A stretch of DNA of 64,000 bases from Deltaproteobacteria bacterium (GTDB taxonomy: Bacteria; Desulfobacterota; Syntrophobacteria; Syntrophobacterales; Syntrophobacteraceae), in contig JAAYVE010000015.1 of the NCBI GenBank assembly GCA_012517315.1, positions 1 through 64,000 of the forward strand, in the 5' to 3' direction. Positions 45,354 through 54,491 of this stretch are shown here, piece after piece; within the stretch, counting starts at the first letter, position 1; each line of letters begins with the position of its first letter. A program made the translations under genes and the position numbers. The notes beneath the pieces are model-generated. The model made no database searches and was not told the origin of the DNA. It saw nothing but the letters and a program-made list of their open reading frames with translations.

Positions 45354-48300
45354 TGGGTGGCCGCAAAGATCGATTGCAGAGAGTGCTTGTCGTTGGTGCC
45401 ACCCCGGCTGGAATCGCCGCCACCAACAAACTGGGGGAAATGGGGATTCCCGTGACACTGGTGGACCGGGACCCAGACCTGAACCGCAAGCTTTCCAGGG
45501 AGGAATGGCGACTGGATTCCGGACTCACCTTCAATTACGCACTGCGCCCCGGACTCCTCCGCATTTTGAGAAATCCCCGAATCCGCTGTGTCATTCCAGG
45601 GGAGGTCGCTGCCGTGAAACACACCCGGCAGGGTTTCAGCGCTCACCTCGTCAATACGGAGACTTTCGTGGACGGGGACCGGTGCATCCTTTGCGGACGC
45701 TGTGTCCAAATCTGTCCCGTATCCAGGCCGGACGGAAGCAAGCCGGTTTATTTTCCGGGGCGGGAGGGGCTGCCGGGCAGACCGGTGATCGACAAGCGGC
45801 GCCAGCCCCTTTGCCAGGAAAACTGCCCCCTGGGGGTCAACGCCCAGGGGTACGTCGCCCTTACTGCAGCAGGGCGCTACCGGGAAGCCCTGGAGTTGGT
45901 GCGAAGGGACAACGTGCTGCCCGGCATCTGCGGCCGCGTGTGCACGCACCCCTGCGAAGCCGCCTGCCGCAGAGGCGAACTGGATGAACCCGTGGCCATT
46001 CGCGATATCAAGCGGTTTCTCGCAGACCAGGATTGGAACCGCGGGGAAGCCGAAGACGGGACCTCCGGGGGCATCCGCGAAGACGCCCGGAGAGCGTGGG
46101 ATGTGTCCCTCTCCGTGGAGCGACGGAAGCCGGGAGACGGAACCTATCGCGTCGCCTGTGTCGGTTCGGGGCCGGCGGGGCTTGCTGCGGCGGCGGATCT
46201 GGCCCGGGCCGGCTGCCGGGTGGTTGTTTTCGAGCGGGAGGCGGAACCGGGGGGACTCCTCCGCTATGGAATCGGTCCTTACCGGTTGCCGAGGGAGATC
46301 CTGGAGCGAGAACTGAGCTATATCCGGAGTCTGGGCGTCGAGTTCAGGACGTCAGCCCCGGTGGAACTCTCCAGGGACCTGGAACGACTCAGAAAGGATT
46401 TTTCTGCGGTCATCCTGAGTGTAGGAAGCTGGAACGATCGTATGCTGGGAGTTCCCGGGGAAGAACTGGAGGGGGTGGAAGGCTGCATCGACTTTCTCTG
46501 GAGGGTTTACCGGGGGGAGATCACGGAACTCCCTGAGCGGGTGGCGGTGATCGGCGACGGAAATGCCGCCTACGATGCAGCCCGATCTCTGGTGCGCCTG
46601 GGTGCGGAAGCGACCATCATCTCGTGGTTTCCTCGGCGCCTCATCCCTGCCGATGCGGAGGAACAGTCGGCCGCGGAGGAGGAAGGAGTCCTCCTTGTCC
46701 CTTCCACGCAGGTCATCGGCTTTTCGGGGGTCAACGGAAAACTCTCCAGCCTCCTGTGTGCCAAGACGGAACCGGGCAAACCGGATGCGAAGGGCATTCC
46801 CTGGCCCGTCATTGTCCAGGGAGAGGTCCCCTTCACCCTTCACTTCGACCGGGCCATCGTCGCCATCGGACAGACAGGCCACGGAGACAGGCTCCGCACC
46901 GCACACGGGGTGGAACCCACCCCCCAGGGATTCATCCGGGTGGATGACGGATACCGAACCAGCGTTGCTGGCGTCTATGCTGCCGGGGATGTGGTCCGCG
47001 GCCCCTCGTCGGTGGTGATGGCCATGGCCTCCGGCCGGGAGGCGGCCCGAAGAGTGCTTGCCGATTTCGGCGAGCACGAGGTCCCCAAGAATCCCTTGAG
47101 GAGACCTTCTCAAAAGGATTTCCCGGCCATCACCGCCGATGTGCCCTCGCTGGCCCGCTCCCACATGCCGGAGAGGCAGCCGGCTGCCAGGAGAAACAGC
47201 TTTCAGGAGGTATCCCTCGGTTTCGACGAAAGCCAGGCGTGTGCGGAGGCGGCCCGCTGTCTCCAGTGCGGTGTCTGTTCCGAGTGCATGGAGTGCCTGA
47301 AGGCCTGCGGCGCCGACGGGGCCATTCGCCACGACGCACTTCCGGGGATGTTCACCGAGCAGGCCGGGGTTCTCATCATCGCGGACGCCTCCATGGCGCC
47401 TCCCATCAAGGGGGAAGACGTCATTCGTGCCTACAGCACCAAGACCCGGTCCTCCGACGTTCACGCCATGATGCTCCGCGGATTTGCAGCCGCAGCGGAG
47501 GCCATGGTCTTTCTCGGGGGAAGTTCTCAGGGCATGAAAGGCCACGGCCTCTCCTTTTCCCCCCCCGATCCCGAGCTTTCCCCCGACCTGAGGGTGGGAG
47601 TCTTTGTGTGCCGATGCGATGACATCTTCGGGTGGCCTGAGCATTGGGACGCCTATGTGCAAAGTCTGAACCGCCTCCCCCATGTGTGCCATGGCGAATC
47701 CCTCTCTTCCGCCTGCCGTTCCGAAGGGACGGGACACATTCTCAGGACCATCCGGGAAAAGGGGCTCACCCGGGTGGTGCTTGCTTCATGCGTCTGTTGC
47801 CCTCTTGATTTTATCTGCAGTTCCTGCACCGATCAGCGCACCCGCCTCAAAGACGCCCTTTTCAAGGGGACCGGCATCAGCCGCGCCATGGTGGAAACGT
47901 GCAATTTGCGGGGTGAAGTCTTGCGTCTCATCCCCCAGGATCCGGACGCGGCCGACCGGCATTTCACGGGACTCATCGAGCGCTCCGTCGGGCGAGCCAG
48001 GAAACTGAAGTCCATGCCTTCTCCCGCCAGACCTTACAATTTCACGACAGCCGTTGTGGGGAATTCGGAGGCTGTGGTGAAAAGCGCTTTGACCTTGGCT
48101 CAATTGGGCCTGGAAGTCTTTCACCTGGGGACACCCAATGAGCCTCTCCCGGAGCCCCTTGCCCATCCCAACGTGCACAGTTTCGTGGGATCCTCTGTGA
48201 GGAGCCTGAGGGGCACCTTGGGCAACTTCCAGGTGGCCGTGGAACTGGACGGCCACGAACAGGTGCTTCAGGTGGGGGCTGTCATTTTGGGGGAACGGGC

Positions 48301-48772
48301 GCGAAAGCGCATTCCCTACATCCCTCTGGAGGATTTGCCCCCCCACCGGGTGGAGGTTTCCATGCAAAAGCGCGGTGTGGTGGGAATTCCTTTTCATGTG
48401 GCTGGTTCCACATCCGTGCCTGGGCTTTTTCTTGCAAACCCCTCAGGGATTCCCGTTTCAGAGAGGGTGAAAGGGACCGCTGCGGCCATTTCCGCTGCTT
48501 CGGTGATGCCAAGGAGCCCCCGGAAAAACAAGGGGTACACGGTGGTGGTGGATGAGAGCCTGTGCCGCGGATGCGGCCGTTGCATGCAGGTTTGTCCCTA
48601 CCAGGCCGTGAGTTTCCGGAGCAACGGCATCGGAGGCTGGTTTGCCGTGGTGGACGAGGCCCTCTGCAAGGGGTGCGGCAACTGCATCACCCATTGCCCC
48701 TCCAGCGCGGCCGACAGCCCCTATCGCAACCGCCAGGTCCTGGAACAAATGATCCAGGAGATCCTCCTGTAG
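45353..48772 (+). CDS. HdrA/NfnB-like multidomain iron-sulfur flavoprotein
   Basis: A single 1139-residue frame carries, in order: a Rossmann start VLVVGATPAG (11-20) with a [4Fe-4S] site C111, C114, C117, C121; a GltD/NfnB-type N-terminal cluster domain (C154, C158, C193, C197, C201, C205); FAD site VACVGSGPAG (267-276); NAD(P)H site VIGDGNAAYD (399-408); GVYAAGDVVRG (540-550); a Cys-rich segment (C636, C639, C642, C645, C648, C652); an HdrA-N-like part with CRC (753-755) and SCVCC (812-816); a degenerate second Rossmann VVGNSEAVVK (901-910); and two C-terminal ferredoxin motifs (C1071-C1081, C1105-C1115). NfnB and GltD use such a module with NAD(P)H; HdrA is a bifurcating flavoprotein. It may link Kor ferredoxin to NAD(P)H and the Hdr proteins (inference). 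Confidence 0.85.
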   Translation: MGGRKDRLQRVLVVGATPAGIAATNKLGEMGIPVTLVDRDPDLNRKLSREEWRLDSGLTFNYALRPGLLRILRNPRIRCVIPGEVAAVKHTRQGFSAHLVNTETFVDGDRCILCGRCVQICPVSRPDGSKPVYFPGREGLPGRPVIDKRRQPLCQENCPLGVNAQGYVALTAAGRYREALELVRRDNVLPGICGRVCTHPCEAACRRGELDEPVAIRDIKRFLADQDWNRGEAEDGTSGGIREDARRAWDVSLSVERRKPGDGTYRVACVGSGPAGLAAAADLARAGCRVVVFEREAEPGGLLRYGIGPYRLPREILERELSYIRSLGVEFRTSAPVELSRDLERLRKDFSAVILSVGSWNDRMLGVPGEELEGVEGCIDFLWRVYRGEITELPERVAVIGDGNAAYDAARSLVRLGAEATIISWFPRRLIPADAEEQSAAEEEGVLLVPSTQVIGFSGVNGKLSSLLCAKTEPGKPDAKGIPWPVIVQGEVPFTLHFDRAIVAIGQTGHGDRLRTAHGVEPTPQGFIRVDDGYRTSVAGVYAAGDVVRGPSSVVMAMASGREAARRVLADFGEHEVPKNPLRRPSQKDFPAITADVPSLARSHMPERQPAARRNSFQEVSLGFDESQACAEAARCLQCGVCSECMECLKACGADGAIRHDALPGMFTEQAGVLIIADASMAPPIKGEDVIRAYSTKTRSSDVHAMMLRGFAAAAEAMVFLGGSSQGMKGHGLSFSPPDPELSPDLRVGVFVCRCDDIFGWPEHWDAYVQSLNRLPHVCHGESLSSACRSEGTGHILRTIREKGLTRVVLASCVCCPLDFICSSCTDQRTRLKDALFKGTGISRAMVETCNLRGEVLRLIPQDPDAADRHFTGLIERSVGRARKLKSMPSPARPYNFTTAVVGNSEAVVKSALTLAQLGLEVFHLGTPNEPLPEPLAHPNVHSFVGSSVRSLRGTLGNFQVAVELDGHEQVLQVGAVILGERARKRIPYIPLEDLPPHRVEVSMQKRGVVGIPFHVAGSTSVPGLFLANPSGIPVSERVKGTAAAISAASVMPRSPRKNKGYTVVVDESLCRGCGRCMQVCPYQAVSFRSNGIGGWFAVVDEALCKGCGNCITHCPSSAADSPYRNRQVLEQMIQEILL

Positions 48773-48786
48773 AGTGGACCCGAACC

Positions 48787-50424
48787 ATGTCAGGCTTGAA
48801 AATCGTTTTGTTCCTCTGTAACTGGGCACCCCATGCCGCCTTCCAGAAGCTCCAGGAATACGGCTCTCTCATCCCTCCCGAGGTGCGGATGGTCCGGGTC
48901 CCCTGCACGGGAAGAGTCACCAAGTCCCTCCTCTTCAAGGCCTTTGAAATGGGAGCCGACGGAGTGGCCCTGGTGGGCTGTGAGTCCGGTGCGTGTCGTT
49001 ACGGGAGCGGCACGGCCATTGCCTCTCGAAATGCGGAAGACGCTCGGGAAATCCTTGAACTGCTTGCACTGGGCAAGGAAAGGCTTCGTATCGCCACTTT
49101 CCTTCCGGAGGAGTCCGAGGGGCTGCGCCGCTTTCTCACGGGTTTTGCCGAGGATTTGAGAGGCATGGGAGCAAGCCCCGTCGAAGTGGTGGGGCGTTCG
49201 ATCGATTCCGAAAGAAGGCCTATTTCCCTGCAACTGAGTGACGCAGACCCGGGAGTGGGCACTAAGGAGCGGAGGAACGTCACGGCGGAAATTGTGGCGG
49301 CTTACGACATGTATGCATGCCAGGATTGCGGAAAGTGCTCTTCCGCCTGTCCCCTCACCCTGTCGGGAAAGGCCTTTTCTCCAAGGGCCCTCGCCAATGC
49401 GGTCATCGGCGGACACATGGACTCTCCGGTGGTGGCGAGGGATGTCTGGTCCTGCCTCACCTGCGGGTTGTGTTACGACCGTTGTCCCTCAGCCGTGGAG
49501 TTCCACGAGTTTGTGCGGAGGATGCGCGAAGTCCTCCGGGATCAGGGAAAGGCCGGCCACGAAGCCCACGACGGCTTCTTCCAGTCCCTCATGCGAACCA
49601 TGACCTCCCCCGCCCTGAAAATCGATAAGTGGAAATGGCTTCCCGAAGGGATACGCACCGATCCGGGCAGCAAGACTCTCTTTTTCGGGGGGTGTGCTCC
49701 CTACTTCGACATCTTCTTCGGGCATCATCTGGGAGTGAGAACCCGCGAAATCCTTGTGGACAGTCTGCGCCTCCTGAATTTCTTCGACATTCACCCCGCC
49801 CTGATTCCCGGGGAAAGGTGTTGTGGGCACGATCTGTTGTGGACCGGAGATCGGGAAGGGTTTCTCGCTTTGGCCCGACTGAATGTGGAGGCCTTCAGGA
49901 GTGCTGGAATCGAGGAGATCATCACGGCCTGTCCCGAGTGTTTTCGGACCCTGAATCACGACTATCCGAAGCAGGGAATCCAGATGCCCTGCAAAGTGAC
50001 GCATCTCTATGAGTTTCTGGAACAGCAGATTGAGAAGGGAGCGGTGGGCTTCGCCCCCCTCCATCGCCGGATCACTTTTCAGGACCCTTGCCGCCTGAGC
50101 CGCATGGAAAACCGGCCGGAACTGCCCCGCAAGCTCCTCGGTCGGCTCCGTCCACTGCATTTCAAGGAGATGCAGGATCACGGCAATTCGGCCCTGTGTT
50201 GTGGAAACTGCGCGTGGACCGGCTGCGACAGCTATACCAAGGCTCTGCAGGTGAAACGCCTGCAACAGGCAAAGAGCACGGGCAGCGACCTGCTGGTGAC
50301 GGCATGCCCCAAGTGCCAGATTCATCTCCGGTGCGCTATGGAGGATCCTTTCCGCGGAAAGGAGATCGAAATGGAACTGATGGACCTGACAACGCTTCTG
50401 GCCAAGACCATCCATTGGGAATGA
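48787..50424 (+). CDS. MvhD-HdrC-HdrB-like fusion protein
   Basis: The 545-residue protein joins three parts. Residues 1-135 resemble MvhD, the [2Fe-2S] adaptor, with C40 (VPCTGRV), C65 and C70 (GCESGAC); but the usual CNWC is CNWA here (C11 alone). Residues 170-255 are HdrC-like with two [4Fe-4S] motifs (C178-C188, C223-C233). Residues 295-545 are HdrB-like with two Cys-rich CCG modules (C303, CCG at 345-347, C382, C385; C435, CCG at 471-473, C475, C507, C510) that hold the noncubane clusters for disulfide chemistry in HdrB. It lies 14 bp after the HdrA/NfnB-like gene. The start is set by homology; the ribosome-binding site is weak. Confidence 0.85.
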   Translation: MSGLKIVLFLCNWAPHAAFQKLQEYGSLIPPEVRMVRVPCTGRVTKSLLFKAFEMGADGVALVGCESGACRYGSGTAIASRNAEDAREILELLALGKERLRIATFLPEESEGLRRFLTGFAEDLRGMGASPVEVVGRSIDSERRPISLQLSDADPGVGTKERRNVTAEIVAAYDMYACQDCGKCSSACPLTLSGKAFSPRALANAVIGGHMDSPVVARDVWSCLTCGLCYDRCPSAVEFHEFVRRMREVLRDQGKAGHEAHDGFFQSLMRTMTSPALKIDKWKWLPEGIRTDPGSKTLFFGGCAPYFDIFFGHHLGVRTREILVDSLRLLNFFDIHPALIPGERCCGHDLLWTGDREGFLALARLNVEAFRSAGIEEIITACPECFRTLNHDYPKQGIQMPCKVTHLYEFLEQQIEKGAVGFAPLHRRITFQDPCRLSRMENRPELPRKLLGRLRPLHFKEMQDHGNSALCCGNCAWTGCDSYTKALQVKRLQQAKSTGSDLLVTACPKCQIHLRCAMEDPFRGKEIEMELMDLTTLLAKTIHWE

Positions 50425-50480
50425 CGGGCTGAGAGAATGTCCGTGTGAACATCTGAATTCTCTGAATACGAGAGAAAGAA

Positions 50481-52892
50481 ATGAACAAGATGGAAACTTC
50501 TACAGGGGCGAAGATCGGAGTCTACGTCTGCCACTGCGGACTCAACATTGCCCGGACCGTCGACTGCGCCGCAGTGGCCCGATCGGCGTCGGAGTTGCCG
50601 GACGTCGTCCTGGCCAAGGACGTTGCCTACGCCTGTTCCGAACCCGGTCAGCAGGCCATCAGGGAAGACATCCTGGAGCGGGGTCTGGACCGGGTGGTCA
50701 TCGCCTCCTGTTCTCCCAGGCTCCACGAACCCACCTTTCGCCAGATGCTCCAGTCGGCGGGTTTGAACCCTTACCTCCTGGAAATGGCCAACATCCGGGA
50801 ACACTGCAGCTGGGTACACATGAACGAGTCGGATGCCGCTACCCGGAAGGCCATGGACCTGACGCGGATGGCGGTGGCCCGCGTGAGACAGCTGAAGCCT
50901 TTGCAGCCGGAGAGGCTTCCTTTGACCCGGCGGACCCTGGTCATCGGGGGAGGGGTGGCGGGTATCCAGGCGGCCTTGGATTTGGCCGACAACGGATACG
51001 ATGTGGTGATGGTGGAAAAACGGCCCTCCATAGGGGGCACCATGGCTCAGTTGGACAAGACCTTTCCCACCATGGACTGTTCCATTTGAATTCTGGGACC
51101 CAAAATGACGGATGTCGGTCGGCATCCTCGCATCAAGCTCTACACCCTGAGTGAGGTGGTGGACGTGAAGGGCTATGTTGGGAACTTCCAGGTGAAGATT
51201 CTCAAGAAGGCCCGGTACGTCAGCGAAAAGGAATGCACCGCCTGCGGAGAGTGTTCCAAGGTTTGCCCCGTGGTGCGCCCCGACGAGTTCAATCTCGGGC
51301 TTTCGTCCCGCAAGGCCATCTATTCGCCCTTTCCCCAAGCGGTTCCGTCCGCCTATGTCATCAACGCCAACGAATGCCTGGGCCACAATCCCGTTGTGTG
51401 TGCCAAATGCGTGGAAGTGTGCGACAAGGGCTGCATCAACTTTCACATGTCCGACGAAGAAGCAGTGGAACATGTGGGATCCATCGTGGTGGCCACGGGC
51501 ATGGAACCCTATGACCCCACGGAAATGGACGAGTATGGTTACACCCGTTTTGAAAACGTCCTCACGAGCCTTGAACTCGAACGCCTCGTCAACGCGGGAG
51601 GGCCGACTCGGGGTGAGCTGATCCGCCCGACGGACAGAAAGCGTCCCCGCTCCATCGGCTTCGTCCAGTGCGTGGGCTCCAGGTCCGCGCGCAAAGGAAG
51701 CGAGTACTGCTCCAACGTCTGCTGTATGAACACCGTCAAGAGTACGCTGGTCCTCAAGGAACACTATCCGGACATGGACGTGAAGGTCTTCTATATCGAC
51801 ATCCGGGCGTTCGGGAAAGGGTTCGAGGACCTCTACAAGCGCAGCAGGCGCCTTGGAGTGCATTACGTCCGCGGCCTGCCGGGAACCGTGGAGGAGAACC
51901 CGGATCGGAGTCTGCGGGTCGCCGTGGAAAATGGGGCCACGGGCACCATCGAGTATTATGTGCTGGACATGATGGTGCTCGCCATCGGGGTGCAGCCTTC
52001 AACCCACACCCAGAAACTCCAGGAGATGCTGGGATTGCAGCTCAACCCCGACGGTTTTTTCCTGGAAGCCCATCCCAAGCTCCAGCCGGTGGATGCGGCC
52101 ACCCGGGGGATTTTCTTCGCCGGCTGCGCCGAAGGCCCGAAGGACATCAAGGAGAGCGTGACTCAGGCGTCGGCTGCGGCGGCCAGGGCCATCCGCCTGA
52201 TGCACCGGGGAGAGATCCTCACGGAACCCATCACCAGCGAAGTCATGGTGGAACACTGCAAGTCTTGCGGCAAGTGTGCCGATGTCTGCCCCTACCATGC
52301 CATCACGGTGGATGTGAAAAAGAAGAAACCGGCGATGGTGAACACCGCCGCCTGTGCCGGTTGCGGAACCTGCGCGGCGGAATGTCCCTTCGGGGCCATC
52401 ACCATGAACCACTTCACCGATGTCCAGATCCTGCACCAGGTGGACGCCCTCCTGGAAGAGGACCCCCAGGAGAAAATTCTCACCTTCGCCTGCAATTGGT
52501 GCTCATACGCCGGGGCGGACTATGCGGGAGTCTCCAGGCTTCAATACTCTCCCAACGTGCGCCTCATCCGCACCATGTGTTCCGGAAGGGTGGATGAGGA
52601 GTTCATCTGGCACGGTTTCGCCAAGGGGGCTCCCGTCATCCTGGTGAGCGGCTGCCACATCGGGGATTGCCATTACATCAACGCCAACCACTGGACCGTG
52701 AAAAGAGTGGAAAAGGTCCACCGGAAAATGAAAAAGCTCGGCATCCGTCCGGAAAGGCTCCAGTTGGAATGGATCAGCGCAGCGGAAGGGATCCGGTTCG
52801 CACGCACCATGGAACGCATGGAGCGGCTGCGACGGGGGGTCACGGCCGAGGAAATCGAGAAGACGAAGGCAATTCTCTCCCAGGGGAAGTGA
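50481..52892 (+). CDS. hdrA: Selenocysteine-containing HdrA-MvhD fusion (in-frame TGA at 51087)
   Basis: Two frames (50481-51089 and 51105-52892) are in the same phase and together make one 803-residue HdrA. The TGA at 51087-51089 falls in DCSI-U-ILGPKM, where HdrA proteins carry a conserved cysteine, so it is read as Sec203. Visible parts: YVCHCG N-terminus, FAD site VIGGGVAGIQA, an inserted 4Fe-4S domain (CTACGECSKVCP), two ferredoxins (C593-C603, C625-C635) and a C-terminal MvhD domain with the full ligand set C671, C674, C700, C725, C730. HdrA is the FAD electron-bifurcating subunit. A SECIS-like hairpin follows the TGA. Reading it as a nonsense pseudogene is unlikely, because everything beyond the TGA is intact. 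Confidence 0.9.
51110..51127 (+). promoter_or_regulatory. Candidate bacterial SECIS hairpin in hdrA
   Basis: GGATGT and GCATCC pair (six pairs, the innermost G-U) around the loop CGGTCG, whose GGT lies at 51117-51119, about 28 nt past the end of TGA. Bacterial SECIS elements sit in the coding region just 3' of the UGA with a GGU-type apical loop bound by SelB, so position and loop fit. Confidence 0.65.
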
Positions 52893-52902
52893 TGGGAACC
52901 CT

Positions 52903-52941
52903 GGAGAAAAGGGGCGCTGGAGCGGGTGCCTCCTTTTCTCC
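52903..52941. terminator. Inverted repeat between hdrA and the nitroreductase gene
   Basis: GGAGAAAAGG (52903-52912) and CCTTTTCTCC (52932-52941) are exact reverse complements, a 10-bp stem around a 19-nt loop, in the 62-bp gap between two convergent genes. It is probably a shared terminator in both directions. There is no separate U-tract, which lowers confidence. Confidence 0.55.
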
Positions 52942-52954
52942 GGCGCAAGGTGGA

Positions 52955-53497
52955 TCAGAACTGGTTCCAATGGGTGAATTCGGAGATTTCCCTGCGTTTG
53001 GGGGCTCCGCTGCCCTTTGCGGGGTAACCCATGGGAATGAGGGTCACCAGTTCGTACCCTTCGGGCACTTTCAAGATTTCCATGGCCTTGGCGTGATCGA
53101 AGAGGCCGACGATGACCGTGCCCAGGCCGAGGTCGTGAGCGGCGAGACAAAGGCTCTGGGCGGCGATGCCCAGGTCGAAGAGGAGCCAGTCCCCGAACTT
53201 GGTGGTGACCTGTCCCTTGTAGTATCCCGAGCTGTCTTTCTTTCCGCACAGGGCCAAAACGAGTGGCGCTTCCACGATGGACCTGGTGGCGGGGTTTCCT
53301 TTCCCCATGGTTTCCTGAAGTCTTTGTTTCTGCTCCCCGTCCTTGACGACGATCACCTCCCAGCACTGAGTGTTCGCCCAGGACGGTGACCAGCGCACCG
53401 CCTCCAGTACCTGGTCCAGGACTTCCCCCGGGACTTCCTTGTCCAGAAAGTTTCGAATGCTGCGCCTCTCCTTGATGGCTGCCATGAGATCACCCAT
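52955..53497 (-). CDS. Nitroreductase-family FMN oxidoreductase
   Basis: The 180-residue flavoprotein has the family's N-terminal IKERRSIRNFLDKEV (FMN-phosphate arginines), the RWSPSWANTQCWEV helix and LGLGTVIVGLFD near the C-terminal FMN contact. The ATG at 53497 has AAGGAG eight bases upstream; the frame is open 49 codons further. The physiological substrate is unknown. Transcribed towards the kor-hdr operon and unrelated to it by orientation. Confidence 0.9.
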   Translation of the reverse strand: MGDLMAAIKERRSIRNFLDKEVPGEVLDQVLEAVRWSPSWANTQCWEVIVVKDGEQKQRLQETMGKGNPATRSIVEAPLVLALCGKKDSSGYYKGQVTTKFGDWLLFDLGIAAQSLCLAAHDLGLGTVIVGLFDHAKAMEILKVPEGYELVTLIPMGYPAKGSGAPKRREISEFTHWNQF

Positions 53498-53640
53498 AAA
53501 GTCTCTCCTTTTCAAAAGTTCTTTTCCATTCACTGCAGGGTCCGCCTGCACGTGGGCATGCGAGGCGATTCTTTCACAATCCAGGGCCCGGAACAAGGAC
53601 TTGATCTCCCTCTCCCCTGCGTGCCATTGCATGGAAGGTC

Positions 53641-54423
53641 TCAACCTCGCATCCCGCCGGTCGAACCCGGGATTTCAGGCGAAAGGAGCCGGCGGAGTTC
53701 CGACCAGTTCCAGGGGGCGGATGCCTCTGGCGAAGGATCGAGGGACCAGGGCCATCCGAGGGGTATGGGTGATCGGAAATCCAGTTCCTCCCCGCGGGTG
53801 GGATGGGCGACGTTGAGTCGGCTGGCCAGGAGGGCGATCTGCTTGTCCGGCAGGGGGGAAGAGGCTCCGTAGCGCAGGTCCCCCAGGACGGGACAGCCCA
53901 TGTGAGACATCTGAACGCGGATTTGATGGTGTCGTCCCGTTTCTAGGTCGATTTCCACAAGGGACTTTCCCTCTGCGTGTTCCAATACACGGTAGGAAAG
54001 TCTCGCGTCCCGGCTTTGCCCTGTCGGGCCGGAAACGATGCTGCTCGATCGCCCCCTTCTTCGCTCCAAGTGGTGTAGCAGGTGGCCCGAATCCTTTTCC
54101 AAGGTTCCTTCCACCACCGCGAGGTAGGTCTTCCTCACGGCATGGGTGCGGAACTGGAGGCTGAGGCGCTCCGCGGCCTTGGACGTCCTGCAGAAGAGAA
54201 GGACCCCGGCCACCGGCCGGTCCAGTCGGTGGACCATGCCCAGGAAGACTTTGCCCGGCTTGTTGTATCTCTGTTTCAGCCATCCCTTCCCTAGTTCGAG
54301 GAGGGAAGTCTCCCCCGTTTCGTCTCCTTGAACCAGGAGGCCCGCTGGTTTATATAGGACGAGCAGATGGTTGTCTTCGTACAGCAGCGGCCATGAAGGA
54401 TGCAAGAAGAAGCCGTGCTCCAT
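53641..54423 (-). CDS. RluA/RluD-family 23S/tRNA pseudouridine synthase
   Basis: The 260-residue enzyme has VHRLDRPVAG with catalytic aspartate D68, the KPAGLLVQ strand before it, and ETGRHHQIRVQMSHMG and LGDLRYG after it. It lacks an S4 domain, so the rRNA or tRNA site modified cannot be named. The ATG at 54423 has GGAGG upstream; 23 more residues are open before it. The gene is divergent from the RsmG-SpoU fusion with 68 bp between them. Confidence 0.9.
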   Translation of the reverse strand: MEHGFFLHPSWPLLYEDNHLLVLYKPAGLLVQGDETGETSLLELGKGWLKQRYNKPGKVFLGMVHRLDRPVAGVLLFCRTSKAAERLSLQFRTHAVRKTYLAVVEGTLEKDSGHLLHHLERRRGRSSSIVSGPTGQSRDARLSYRVLEHAEGKSLVEIDLETGRHHQIRVQMSHMGCPVLGDLRYGASSPLPDKQIALLASRLNVAHPTRGEELDFRSPIPLGWPWSLDPSPEASAPWNWSELRRLLSPEIPGSTGGMRG

Positions 54424-54491
54424 GGGGCCTTCCTCCCTGAAGGGGCTGGTACAGGCAAGGTTCCTCTCAACCCATTTTCGGATTCGACTCA

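Noticed and set aside
50481-51089. hdrA seen as a truncated 202-residue gene plus a separate 595-residue gene
   Set aside because: Both parts are in phase across a single TGA at a known Cys/Sec position, and a SECIS-like hairpin follows; one selenoprotein gene explains it better.
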